A stretch of DNA of 64,000 nucleotides, taken from assembly GCA_017430925.1 (NCBI GenBank), contig JAFRMA010000011.1, positions 1 to 64,000 on the forward strand. The letters are read 5' to 3'. Source of the stretch: Solobacterium sp. (GTDB lineage: Bacteria > Bacillota_I > Bacilli_A > Erysipelotrichales > Erysipelotrichaceae). The translations under genes and the position numbers were made by a program. Positions 50,627 through 59,114 of this stretch are shown here, piece by piece; the first letter of the stretch is position 1; each line of letters opens with the position of its first letter. The notes under the pieces were generated by a model, which worked only from the letters and a program-made list of their open reading frames with translations, had not been told where the DNA came from and did no database searches.

Positions 50627-51778
50627 TTATTCCTGTAAATGCTGTATCTCTTCTCTTACTGCTTCGGAAGCTTCCGGATCAAACAATGAGTAATACCGGA
50701 AGAACGCATAACCCTTACAACCTTGTTCCAGAGCATAGTTGATCTGCCGTTTCAGGATATCGTGATTGTCCACCCACTCTTGTGCCGCATCTCCTGCGTA
50801 TCCATCTGCAGTACCTGCCTTGTATGCCGCAAGACCGGCATATAACTCGGTTTCGTGTTCACCAACGATAGCGATCCATTCATCTGTTGTGGGCATATAC
50901 GGACGTACGGGATTCTCAAAGCCCCAGTAGATCTGCGGAATCAGATAATCAATCAGGCCTTCTTCCATCCAGTAAGACACATCCGCGTATATACTGTCAT
51001 AGTTGTACTGGTTATTCCCGGATACGGAGATTCCGAATCTTTTCTTCTTGGCTTTGACTACGTCATGGATCTCCCTGACCAGGGTATTGATCTGTTTGCG
51101 GCGGAAGTCTTCCCGGCTGATCGGTTCGTTGTAGTTTTCTTCCTCGTACAGGTATGCGTCAAAGTTACGCCCTGCCCCGTCCGGATAGAAATAGTCATCA
51201 AGGTGTATACCATCCACATCGTACTTCTCCAGAATCTCCCGGATATTGGATACGATGAGTTCCCTTACATCTTCGTAGGCAGGATTGAGGTAGTATCTTC
51301 CCCCGACATAGCGTATACGTTCGTTGTTTTCCTTTACCCACTGTTTCAGGATAAATCCGTCATCCCAGTACTCTGTTTCTTCTTCCAGGACAGAGCGCAG
51401 GGGATTGACCCAGGCTTCTACCTGGATATTTTGTTCGTGTGCCCTCTTGATGAATATCGCAAAAGGGTCATAGGTCAGATCTTCATAGTCTTTGACTCTG
51501 GGATAGATGGTACTTTCGTGGTAGGCATCGGTAAAGGCTGTCGCGTGGAGATAAATCGTATTTACACCGATACTCTTCACATTATCCAGAATCTGGTCCA
51601 CCATTCCTTCATAGCCTTTTTCATCTCTTCCCATGAGGGTCTCCTGATAATCCAGGAAGGAGAACCAGATTGCCTTGGTGATCTGTTCCTCTGGTTCTTT
51701 ATTCTTTGTGCATCCGGACAGGAAAAGAACCACCGTGAACAGACAGGCAAAGATTGTGCGTATATACCGGGTTTTCAT
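50627..51778 (-). CDS. GHL10 (DUF4015/family 10-like) glycoside hydrolase lipoprotein
   Basis: The 383-residue protein starts MKTRYIRTIFACLFTVVLFL followed by SGC, a lipoprotein signal. The body matches the GHL10/DUF187-like glycoside hydrolases: IWFSFLDYQETL, NTIYLHATAFTDAYHES, VEAWVNPLRSVLE, YDVDGIHLDDYFYPDGAGRN (with candidate catalytic Asp) and FGISVSGNNQYNYDSIYADV. These surface enzymes probably cleave a peptidoglycan-like or polysaccharide substrate; none is known with certainty. ATG 51778 is the plausible start; the ribosome-binding site is weak. Confidence 0.82.
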   Translation of the reverse strand: MKTRYIRTIFACLFTVVLFLSGCTKNKEPEEQITKAIWFSFLDYQETLMGRDEKGYEGMVDQILDNVKSIGVNTIYLHATAFTDAYHESTIYPRVKDYEDLTYDPFAIFIKRAHEQNIQVEAWVNPLRSVLEEETEYWDDGFILKQWVKENNERIRYVGGRYYLNPAYEDVRELIVSNIREILEKYDVDGIHLDDYFYPDGAGRNFDAYLYEEENYNEPISREDFRRKQINTLVREIHDVVKAKKKRFGISVSGNNQYNYDSIYADVSYWMEEGLIDYLIPQIYWGFENPVRPYMPTTDEWIAIVGEHETELYAGLAAYKAGTADGYAGDAAQEWVDNHDILKRQINYALEQGCKGYAFFRYYSLFDPEASEAVREEIQHLQE

Positions 51779-51841
51779 CTTGTATCTATTGTATCGGGTT
51801 TCCGGGCAGAAGAAAATCCATCTTTTCGCTATAATAGGGAT

Positions 51842-52879
51842 ATGAAACAACGGGAAGCCAATTATGACTTATTGCGGATTCTTGCGTGTGCCGGGGTTGT
51901 GCTTGTCCATGTGAGCGCGATTTTTGCGGAGACGTTTATCTGGGATCTGGCGGACGGACTGCCGGGGAATCATCCGTTCTATACGCTGATGTACAATTCA
52001 GCGGGACGTTTTGCGGTGCCGGTATTTTTGATGTTGACGGGTGCGTTTGTGCTGGGTGATGCGAGAACGGCAGATTACCGCGCTTTCTACAGGAATTCTC
52101 TGAAGAAGATCGGTATCCCTTATCTGATCATTGTGCTGGTGTCTTGTCTGTACAATGCCTGGATTGCTTATCGTATTGAATATACCGGGATGGCAGGTGT
52201 CTTTGGCCCGCTGATCAAGGGGGTACCGTTCTACCATCTCTGGTACATGAGTGTATTGTTTATGATTTATCTGTTCCTGCCGTGGATCGAGCGTGTGCGG
52301 ATGAAACTGTCCCCCCGTGGTTTTGCGGTTCTTTCCGTGGTGTGGCTGCTGGCTGGAAATACCTGGCTGTATCTTGCGGATCCGGTGACCATGCACTGGA
52401 ATCCGTGGGAAGCGCTATGTTATACAGGCTATGTCCTGATGGGTTATGTGATTCGTACGACTGTTCGCAGGGATTCGCGGGGCTGGCTGCTTGTCCTGGC
52501 CGGGATCGTTCTTGAACTGTGGCTGGGTTATCAAGTATACACAGGCATACGTCACGGTCTGGACAGAGAGCTCCTGGAACAGCGCTGGCTGCTGGCGTAT
52601 ACACCGGGAATCACGGTATCTTCCCTGCTGGTCTTTTCCGGTTTCGGGATGATCAATATCGACAGGGATTTCCGTAATCTCTCCATGTACAGTTATCCGG
52701 TCTTTCTGGTTCATGCCCTGGTTTTGGATCTGGTCCTGCGTCTTTCGCGGTACTATCTCGGGCAGCGCTGGCTGGCACATCTGGATTCCCGGATCTTCAT
52801 TCCTTTCCTGACTTTGCTTATCCTCATCATTTCCCGGGTGATTTCCCCGTGTCTGATGCGTCCGAAAACACACAAATAA
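51842..52879 (+). CDS. Acyltransferase-3 family membrane protein (WecH/OafA-like)
   Basis: The 345-residue protein starts MKQREANYDLLRILACAGVV with the family pattern (R..D..R..A...V...H) followed by VHVSAIFAE and about ten membrane helices. It probably O-acetylates a surface polysaccharide or another envelope molecule. Its start is only 63 bases from the divergent GHL10-like gene. A TATAAT box (51830-51835) ends 6 bases before the ATG, so the transcript may have an almost absent leader. Confidence 0.8.
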   Translation: MKQREANYDLLRILACAGVVLVHVSAIFAETFIWDLADGLPGNHPFYTLMYNSAGRFAVPVFLMLTGAFVLGDARTADYRAFYRNSLKKIGIPYLIIVLVSCLYNAWIAYRIEYTGMAGVFGPLIKGVPFYHLWYMSVLFMIYLFLPWIERVRMKLSPRGFAVLSVVWLLAGNTWLYLADPVTMHWNPWEALCYTGYVLMGYVIRTTVRRDSRGWLLVLAGIVLELWLGYQVYTGIRHGLDRELLEQRWLLAYTPGITVSSLLVFSGFGMINIDRDFRNLSMYSYPVFLVHALVLDLVLRLSRYYLGQRWLAHLDSRIFIPFLTLLILIISRVISPCLMRPKTHK

Positions 52880-52924
52880 AACCAATTCTCTGTTATCATG
52901 AAAACAGAACAGGAGACCATGTCT

Positions 52925-54562
52925 ATGTCAAACAACGAGCCGGTATACATCACAGGTCATCAGCACCCCGATACGGATTCTGTCGTTTCCGCGATTGCCT
53001 ACGCATTATTCAAGCGGGCGATGGGGATCAAGGCTGTACCCTGCTGTCTCGGCAAACTAAGCAACGAAACAAAATATCTGCTGGACCGCTTCGGATATGA
53101 GGAACCCACGTTACTGAGCGATGCCAGAAAAACCCTGAAAGAAATCAGCTATGATGAACCTCTGTGTGTCACTGCAGACAAGACCATCATGGAAACGATC
53201 AACACCATGAAGGAAACGAACCGCCCGGGTTTTGCGGTCGTGGATGAAGAGAAGCGCCTGATCGGCTTTATCTCCAAGAGTGACCTTCTGGATATCGGAC
53301 TTGGGGATACCGCCCACGGAATTGATCTGTTACGGCAGACTTCCGCGAAGAATATTGCCAAGACGATCAGCGGGAAACTGATCTATGATGATCCCCAGAT
53401 GCATATCAACGGTAAGGTATCCATCATCGCCCTGACCCAGAGCGGTCTGGAGAACTACGAGATCCATGACCGTATTGTCATCATGGGAGATGATCCGGAA
53501 GCCCAGATCAAGCTGATCGAGAAAGGCGCGGGAATCCTGATCGTGGTATGGACACAGGCGATCCGTGAAGATGTACTCAAAGCCGCCCGGGAACATCACT
53601 GTCCGGTGATTATTTCCGGTCATGGTTCGATGAATACCTCAAGATATATCTTCTTTGCGCCGGAGATCCGTCTGGTCATGACACAGAAACCGGTATTCTT
53701 CCGGGATACCGATTTAGCGGAGGAAGCCGGCAGGAAGATGTTGACTACCCGTTTCCGTAACTATCCGATCCTCGACAGCGAAGATCATCTGATCGGTTAT
53801 GTCAGCCGTTATCACATCATGAATTACCAGAACAAGAAGATCATCCTGGTGGACCATAACGAATTCTCCCAATCCGTAAAGGCTGTAGAGAAGGCACAGA
53901 TCCTGGAGGTCGTCGACCATCACCGGATCAATGACTTCGCCACCTCACAGCCGGTATCTTTCCGCAACGAGATCGTCGGTTCCACTGCCACGATCATTGC
54001 GACAATGTACAGGGAGAACCAGATCCCCATCCCCCAGAAACTAGCGGGATTATTACTTGGGGCAGTACTCTCCGATACGTTACTGCTTCAGTCGCCGACC
54101 ACGACGCGCAAAGACAAGGAAACAGCGAATATCCTGGCTGCCCTGGCCGACCTGGATGTGGAGACCTTCGGACGTGAGATGTTTGAGGCTACCGCTTCCA
54201 ACATGAACCAGAGTATCCAGGAGATGATCGTCCAGGATATCAAATACTTTGAGATCAGCGGATGCCGTACCATGATCTCCCAGGCCATGGTTACTTCCAC
54301 ACACCAACTCTGGGGCAAGGAACGGGATATCCAGAGAGAACTGAATAAACTGGTAGAAAAAAAAGAACTGGACCTTCTGGTGGCCGCATTTACTTCTGTC
54401 TCGGAAGACGGCTCTGTCTTCTTCGCCGCGGGTGAACAGGCAGACAAGTGCTTTGAGGCCTTCCCGGGAATTGAGGATCATCTGCACGTACTGCAGAAAG
54501 GCATCCTCTCCCGTAAGAGCCAGATCCTGCCGGAGATCACCAGAGTACTGAATAATTCCTGA
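52925..54562 (+). CDS. ppaC: Manganese-type inorganic pyrophosphatase with CBS and DRTGG domains
   Basis: The 545-residue protein has the family II pyrophosphatase DHH core: TGHQHPDTDSVVSAIAYA at the start, VVDHHRINDFA near residue 335 and a DHHA2 domain with KELDLLVAAFTSVSED at the end. Two CBS motifs (IMETINTMKETNRPGFAVVD, VMTQKPVFFRDTDLAEE) flank a DRTGG-like region (about 130-230), an insert that in related enzymes binds adenine nucleotides. It hydrolyses pyrophosphate and is regulated by nucleotides. ATG 52925 is chosen for spacing from CAGGAGACCATGTCT. It lies 45 bases after the acyltransferase gene. Confidence 0.9.
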   Translation: MSNNEPVYITGHQHPDTDSVVSAIAYALFKRAMGIKAVPCCLGKLSNETKYLLDRFGYEEPTLLSDARKTLKEISYDEPLCVTADKTIMETINTMKETNRPGFAVVDEEKRLIGFISKSDLLDIGLGDTAHGIDLLRQTSAKNIAKTISGKLIYDDPQMHINGKVSIIALTQSGLENYEIHDRIVIMGDDPEAQIKLIEKGAGILIVVWTQAIREDVLKAAREHHCPVIISGHGSMNTSRYIFFAPEIRLVMTQKPVFFRDTDLAEEAGRKMLTTRFRNYPILDSEDHLIGYVSRYHIMNYQNKKIILVDHNEFSQSVKAVEKAQILEVVDHHRINDFATSQPVSFRNEIVGSTATIIATMYRENQIPIPQKLAGLLLGAVLSDTLLLQSPTTTRKDKETANILAALADLDVETFGREMFEATASNMNQSIQEMIVQDIKYFEISGCRTMISQAMVTSTHQLWGKERDIQRELNKLVEKKELDLLVAAFTSVSEDGSVFFAAGEQADKCFEAFPGIEDHLHVLQKGILSRKSQILPEITRVLNNS

Positions 54563-54578
54563 CGATTAAGGAGATGAC

Positions 54579-55151
54579 ATGTTCGAAACGATCAGTAAGA
54601 AAAGAACCGAAAAGATTCTGAAGGAATATGATTCCTGGATTCATTCTCTGTCGGCGAAGTACCACATTCCGGCGGCTTTTATCCAGGCGATCCTGTACAT
54701 GGAAATGACCAGGATCAACCTGGTTGATTACGCGGCAGACTTTGCGGTATGGACCGGGGTATTCCCCAAGAAAGACAGTTCTACAGGATATGCGCAGATT
54801 TTCGGCTTTGTCGGACTGAACGCAGTGAACTTTGCGGCTGATCGCGGACTGACCAGTTATGCGGCATTACATATACCCAGCGATCACCGTCTAAACCGGC
54901 ATGACCCCAAAGATGTACGCCTGATGTGGAAATATCTGCACCATGACCGTAAGGCAAACCTGGAAGTAGCGGTACTGAACATGTTAAGCGCTGCGGAAGA
55001 AATGACCGGACGCATAGACTTTGACAGTTACACTGAAGATGAACTGAAACATATCTTCACCCGGTATAATGCGAATACCGACAGGATTACCGAATATGGG
55101 GAGACTGCGTATAAGCATTACCTGAGATTCATGTCACAAAAAAAGGATTAA
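54579..55151 (+). CDS. Lysozyme/transglycosylase-like protein of unknown role
   Basis: The 190-residue protein contains KYHIPAAFIQAILYMEMTRI, where the Glu after the helix is in the place of a transglycosylase acid, followed by SSTGYAQIFGFVGLNAVNFA, which resembles the GLMQI motif. The end, TRYNANTDRITEYGETAYKHY, is like SLT domains. There is no signal peptide, so it may act on internal or released substrates, or be exported otherwise. TTAAGGAGATGAC precedes the ATG, 16 bases past the pyrophosphatase. Assignment is tentative. Confidence 0.6.
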   Translation: MFETISKKRTEKILKEYDSWIHSLSAKYHIPAAFIQAILYMEMTRINLVDYAADFAVWTGVFPKKDSSTGYAQIFGFVGLNAVNFAADRGLTSYAALHIPSDHRLNRHDPKDVRLMWKYLHHDRKANLEVAVLNMLSAAEEMTGRIDFDSYTEDELKHIFTRYNANTDRITEYGETAYKHYLRFMSQKKD

Positions 55152-55165
55152 ACAATCCTTTTTTT
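55138..55165. terminator. Bidirectional terminator between convergent genes
   Basis: AAAAAAAGGATT and AATCCTTTTTTT form a perfect stem with an AAAC loop. It overlaps the stop codons of both the transglycosylase-like gene (55151) and the MATE gene (55164). Confidence 0.9.
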
Positions 55166-56516
55166 ACGCCTGTACAGCCTCCAACGCAAACTTCTTTTCC
55201 AGTTTCTTCTTACAAATCAGATAGGCAGGTAAGGCAAACGCTGCGGTAAAGACCCATGCCAGTGTATTCGCGAAACATACGCCGGTGAAGCCGAACGGAC
55301 CTGCCAGTACCCAGCACGCGAACATACGTCCAAGTACTTCGGTCATTCCTGTCACCAGACTGACCATCGGGTATCCCATGCCCTGAATGATCCCCGGTGT
55401 ACAGGTTGCCGGTCCAAGGACCGTAAAACCAATCACGTTGATGAGGTTTGCCAGATACCCTAGTTCTATGACTTCCACCGGGGGATTCTCCACAAACAAT
55501 GCCACAAACGAACGTCCGAAGAAGATGGATATCAACAAGTCTATACAGGTAATTCCCAGATCCAGCAGGATGGCGGCACGCAGACCCTGAGATACACGAT
55601 CCAGACGGCGGGCACCGATATTCTGACCGGCAAACGGAGATACGGCCTGATTTACAGCCATGATCGGGGACGACAAGATTCCATACATCTTCCCTGACGC
55701 AACCATTCCCGCAATCGCATATGTCCCGAGTCCGTTGACCGCATACTGCAGGATTGCCGCCCCGGCCGCAATGATCGAACTGCGGATCCCCATAGGTAAG
55801 CCGTAACGCAAAGTTTCTTTCGTCAGTGTATGACTTTCATCCCAGGATCGTCTGTTGATATGCAGGATCGGTAATTTACGGCGGATATGGATCAGGCAGG
55901 CAAATCCGGAAGTAGCCTGGGCAATGACTGTAGCCAGAGCTGCCCCGCGTACGCCAAGACCCAGCCAGAGGATAAATACCAGATCGAGGACGATATTCAA
56001 AAGTGACGCGAATACCAGCATCAGGAACGGTGTACGGCTGTCTCCCAGGGAACGTATACAGCTCGCAGAGTAGTTATAAACCATGGTAAACGGCACCCCG
56101 AGGATGATCACCAGGATATACGCATGCGCATAGGGGAAGATCTCTGCCGGTGTCTTCAGTGCCTGCAGGATGGGTCCGATGGTCAGAGCCAGGACTGTGG
56201 TCCCGCACAAGACAATGATGATTGCCAGACGTATACCCGCGGACAGATATCTGCGCACCATCTCATGACGTTTACCGCCGAAGTTCTGCGCTACCGGTAT
56301 ACAGAAACCGTTACATAATCCTCCGAAGAACCAGATCACCAGATTGGAGAAGATGGAAGTGGCGCCGACACCCGCAAGCTGGTTCAATCCCAGGAAACGT
56401 CCGACAATGACCGTATCCGCAACACTGTAAAATTGTTGGAACAGGATACCCAGCCAGACCGGGAAAGCGAATTTCAGGATATGTTTCAAGGGTGATCCCT
56501 GCGTCATGTTGTTCAT
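55164..56516 (-). CDS. MATE-family multidrug/drug:cation antiporter
   Basis: The 450-residue protein has twelve membrane segments in two homologous bundles with MTQGSPLKHILKFAFPVWLG at the start and FYSVADTVIVGRFLGLNQLA, a MATE motif. The second half has AVNQAVSPFAGQNIGARRLD, the matching second motif. It exports small cations or drugs against Na+ or H+. The tail is Lys-rich (KKKLEKKFALEAVQA). AGAGGCTTACC precedes the ATG. It is isolated by terminators on both sides. Confidence 0.9.
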   Translation of the reverse strand: MNNMTQGSPLKHILKFAFPVWLGILFQQFYSVADTVIVGRFLGLNQLAGVGATSIFSNLVIWFFGGLCNGFCIPVAQNFGGKRHEMVRRYLSAGIRLAIIIVLCGTTVLALTIGPILQALKTPAEIFPYAHAYILVIILGVPFTMVYNYSASCIRSLGDSRTPFLMLVFASLLNIVLDLVFILWLGLGVRGAALATVIAQATSGFACLIHIRRKLPILHINRRSWDESHTLTKETLRYGLPMGIRSSIIAAGAAILQYAVNGLGTYAIAGMVASGKMYGILSSPIMAVNQAVSPFAGQNIGARRLDRVSQGLRAAILLDLGITCIDLLISIFFGRSFVALFVENPPVEVIELGYLANLINVIGFTVLGPATCTPGIIQGMGYPMVSLVTGMTEVLGRMFACWVLAGPFGFTGVCFANTLAWVFTAAFALPAYLICKKKLEKKFALEAVQA

Positions 56517-56558
56517 GGTAAGCCTCTTTCTGTTGCATATGCCGGGATTAGATCAAAT

Positions 56559-56581
56559 AGCCCTGAAGGATGTTCAGGGCT
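56559..56581 (-). terminator. Terminator of the ThyX-like gene
   Basis: AGCCCTGAA and TTCAGGGCT pair perfectly around a 5-base loop, with ATTTGATC following on the minus strand. T-run is short, so efficiency is uncertain. Confidence 0.65.
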
Positions 56582-56608
56582 TGTATGCAGGGATTAGTGA
56601 CGACAGGG

Positions 56609-57241
56609 TTATTTCTGCGTGTTGGTGATAAATACAGAATACGGCAGGGTCTCGATCCACTTGCAGAATGTACGCCATTCCGGAAGACGATGATCTTTCC
56701 GCTGGATATACATGGTTTTCAGCTGACGGTAGTTCGTGGTCATCCTTGCGGTGATCTTGAAGCCTGCAGGATTGGAGTATAAAATCTCCAGATATCTGCG
56801 GGTCAGTTCCTGACGGAGTTCGGCGGTATCCTGTCCCTCTGCCTGTTTCTCCTTCAGGGTATTCTGCAGTTCGTTGTACTCTCTGACTTTTTCTTTCATG
56901 ATCTCAATGATCCGGGGATCGGTGTATTCGATGTAGGCTTTATCCAGATCAAATTTGGTGATCCTGTGCATCGTACTCTGGGAACTGACAAAGTCAAAGA
57001 AGTGATATCGTTCGGCTTCTACCCATGCCTTATTGGTAAAGGTCAGGTCAAACTGTACGATGATTCCGTTCATGAAGTTGTCATGTCCGCTGCCCATCGG
57101 TGAGTTGGCCAGCCGGTGTGTGGTTTCGGTGATCGTTCCGTCTATGGCATTCACATCGACTGCCATGGAGAACTTTGCGCCTCGTACGGAATCCTCCAGA
57201 CCATATACATTCACGTTATTTACTACTTCTTCAATTTTCAT
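56609..57241 (-). CDS. Divergent ThyX-like protein of unknown function
   Basis: The 210-residue protein begins MKIEEVVNNVNVYGLEDSVR and has FNGIIVQ-type strands, FDFVSSQSTMHRITKFDLDK, a long charged helix (about 115-150), and ITARMTTNYRQLKTMYIQRK then LPEWRTFCKWIETLPY. The last part has the pattern T-x-N-x-R-x-L...R...P-E-W-x-T-F, recalling the end of flavin-dependent thymidylate synthases. The RHRxxSxxQxS motif is not clear, so activity cannot be claimed. The gene overlaps the mnmG stop by 11 bases and is thus in the mnmG operon. Confidence 0.5.
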   Translation of the reverse strand: MKIEEVVNNVNVYGLEDSVRGAKFSMAVDVNAIDGTITETTHRLANSPMGSGHDNFMNGIIVQFDLTFTNKAWVEAERYHFFDFVSSQSTMHRITKFDLDKAYIEYTDPRIIEIMKEKVREYNELQNTLKEKQAEGQDTAELRQELTRRYLEILYSNPAGFKITARMTTNYRQLKTMYIQRKDHRLPEWRTFCKWIETLPYSVFITNTQK

Positions 57242-59114
57242 CCTTTTTCTCCTTCTGCCTGTGTTTCAAAGCGATTGCCAGTACCGCGATATCTGCCGGG
57301 TTTACGCCGGAGATCCGGGATGCCTGTCCTACCGTTGCCGGTTTATATTCTTTCAGTTTTTGTCTGCCTTCCAGTGACAGATTATCCACTTCATCGTAGT
57401 TGAACTCTGTTCCCAGCTTCTGTACTTCCAGTTTCTTCAGTTTTTCTGCTTCTCTCCTGGCTTTTTCAATATATCCTTCGTATTTGATGTCGAAATCGCA
57501 TTTCTCTGCCAGTGCTTCATCGGTATCCATTCTAATTGTTTCCAGTAGTGCATGTGTTGTGATATGGGGACGTTTCACCAGACTGATTCCGGTGATGCCG
57601 ATCTGTTCATCATCGTCATAACCGGCATTTCTCAGGTATTCCGCGGTTTGCGCGTCCCTGGTGCTGAAACGTGTATTTCTCAGAGTATCCTTGAGTTCCT
57701 GCAGGGTTTCCTTTCTGCGCAGGTATTTCCGGTATCGTTCTTCCGTGACCAGGCCGATGCGATGTCCCTTGTCGATCAGGCGTTCTTCCGCGTTATCGTG
57801 TCTCAGTAATAACCGGAATTCTGCCCGGCTGGTGAGTAAACGGTATGGTTCCAGGGTGCCTTTGGTAGTCAGGTCATCGATCAGTACACCGATGTAGGCT
57901 TCATCTCTGCTTAAGATCAGGGGTTCTTTTTCCTCGAGCTTTTGTATGGCGTTGATTCCGGCGAGGATTCCCTGTCCGGCTGCTTCTTCGTATCCAGATG
58001 TACCGTTTACCTGTCCTGCCGTGAAAAGATTGCGGATGACCTTGGATTCCAGGGATGGCTTCATCTGTATCGGGTCTATAGCGTCATATTCGATTGCGTA
58101 GGCGTACTTCTTGATCACACAGTGTTCAAAGCCGGGTAATGTGTGCGTCATCTTCTCCTGTACATCTCTGGGCAGGGATGTGGAGAATCCCTGGACATAG
58201 GTCGTATCCAGAGATCGTGATTCCGGTTCCAGGAATAACAGGTGTCTGGGTTTGTCCTTGAAGCGTACAAGTTTATCTTCTATTGATGGACAGTAACGCG
58301 GGCCTACGCCTTTGACAACACCGGAATACATGCTGGATCTGTGAAGATTAGCCATGATAATCTCATGTGTTTCTGCGGTAGTATGTGTCATATAACAGGG
58401 TACTTGCTGATCAAAGGGAAGGATCTTCTCGGTATCTTCCGAGAAGTGCAGGAATTGATCCGTGCCGGGTTCCAGGGTCGTCCTGGTGAAATCAATGGAG
58501 TTTGTGTAGACACGCGGCGGTGTCCCTGTCTTCAGGCGGAAAGTTTTTAATCCGGCCTGACGCAGAGATTCAGACAATAAACCTGTGGTTGGTTCAAGGT
58601 CCGGTCCTCCGGGTAACACTTCATCACTGATCATGTTTACACCGGCCATGTATGTGCCTGTCGTCAGGATTACTGCCCGGGAAATAATCCGGGATCCGTC
58701 TGCCAGTTCCACGCCTTTTACCGTATCTCCTTCGATGATCAGGGAGGTCGTCATCGCTTCCATGACAGTGAGATTCGGGGTGTGCAGACATACTTCCTGC
58801 ATACGCTTGCTGTAAGCGAGCTTGTCGGATTGTACACGCAGAGCCCGTACTCCGGGACCTTTTGCACTGTTGAGCATCTTGAACTGGAGAGCGGTGATAT
58901 CCGCGGTTCTGGGCATTTCCCCGCCGAGGGCATCGATTTCACGTACGACGATTCCCTTGGCTGGTCCGCCTACCGATGGATTACACGGCATCTTCCCGAT
59001 ATTCTCTATGCTCAGAGTCAATAAAAGCGTGGGATGAGATAATCTGGCACAAGCCAGCGCTGCCTCGATCCCCGCATGTCCTCCTCCGATAACGATGACA
59101 TCAAAATCATTCAT
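57231..59114 (-). CDS. mnmG: tRNA uridine 5-carboxymethylaminomethyl modification enzyme MnmG (GidA)
   Basis: The 627-residue protein starts with an FAD loop (DVIVIGGGHAGIEAALACAR), has GKMPCNPSVGGPAKGIVVRE, LKTGTPPRVY, and GLFTAGQVNGTSGYEEAAGQG-like motif FTAGQVNGTSGYEEAAGQG, plus a C-terminal helical domain (ARREAEKLKKLEVQKLG). With MnmE it modifies wobble uridines of tRNAs. The start overlaps the end of the 59107 gene by 8 bases and there is no Shine-Dalgarno, indicating coupling. Its usual neighbours mnmE and rsmG are elsewhere. Confidence 0.95.
   Translation of the reverse strand: MNDFDVIVIGGGHAGIEAALACARLSHPTLLLTLSIENIGKMPCNPSVGGPAKGIVVREIDALGGEMPRTADITALQFKMLNSAKGPGVRALRVQSDKLAYSKRMQEVCLHTPNLTVMEAMTTSLIIEGDTVKGVELADGSRIISRAVILTTGTYMAGVNMISDEVLPGGPDLEPTTGLLSESLRQAGLKTFRLKTGTPPRVYTNSIDFTRTTLEPGTDQFLHFSEDTEKILPFDQQVPCYMTHTTAETHEIIMANLHRSSMYSGVVKGVGPRYCPSIEDKLVRFKDKPRHLLFLEPESRSLDTTYVQGFSTSLPRDVQEKMTHTLPGFEHCVIKKYAYAIEYDAIDPIQMKPSLESKVIRNLFTAGQVNGTSGYEEAAGQGILAGINAIQKLEEKEPLILSRDEAYIGVLIDDLTTKGTLEPYRLLTSRAEFRLLLRHDNAEERLIDKGHRIGLVTEERYRKYLRRKETLQELKDTLRNTRFSTRDAQTAEYLRNAGYDDDEQIGITGISLVKRPHITTHALLETIRMDTDEALAEKCDFDIKYEGYIEKARREAEKLKKLEVQKLGTEFNYDEVDNLSLEGRQKLKEYKPATVGQASRISGVNPADIAVLAIALKHRQKEKKDEN

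Noticed and set aside
50855-52879. A long 674-codon frame on the plus strand
   Set aside because: Only the part from ATG 51842 encodes a recognisable acyltransferase; the first 330 codons are a shadow of the GHL10-like gene on the other strand.
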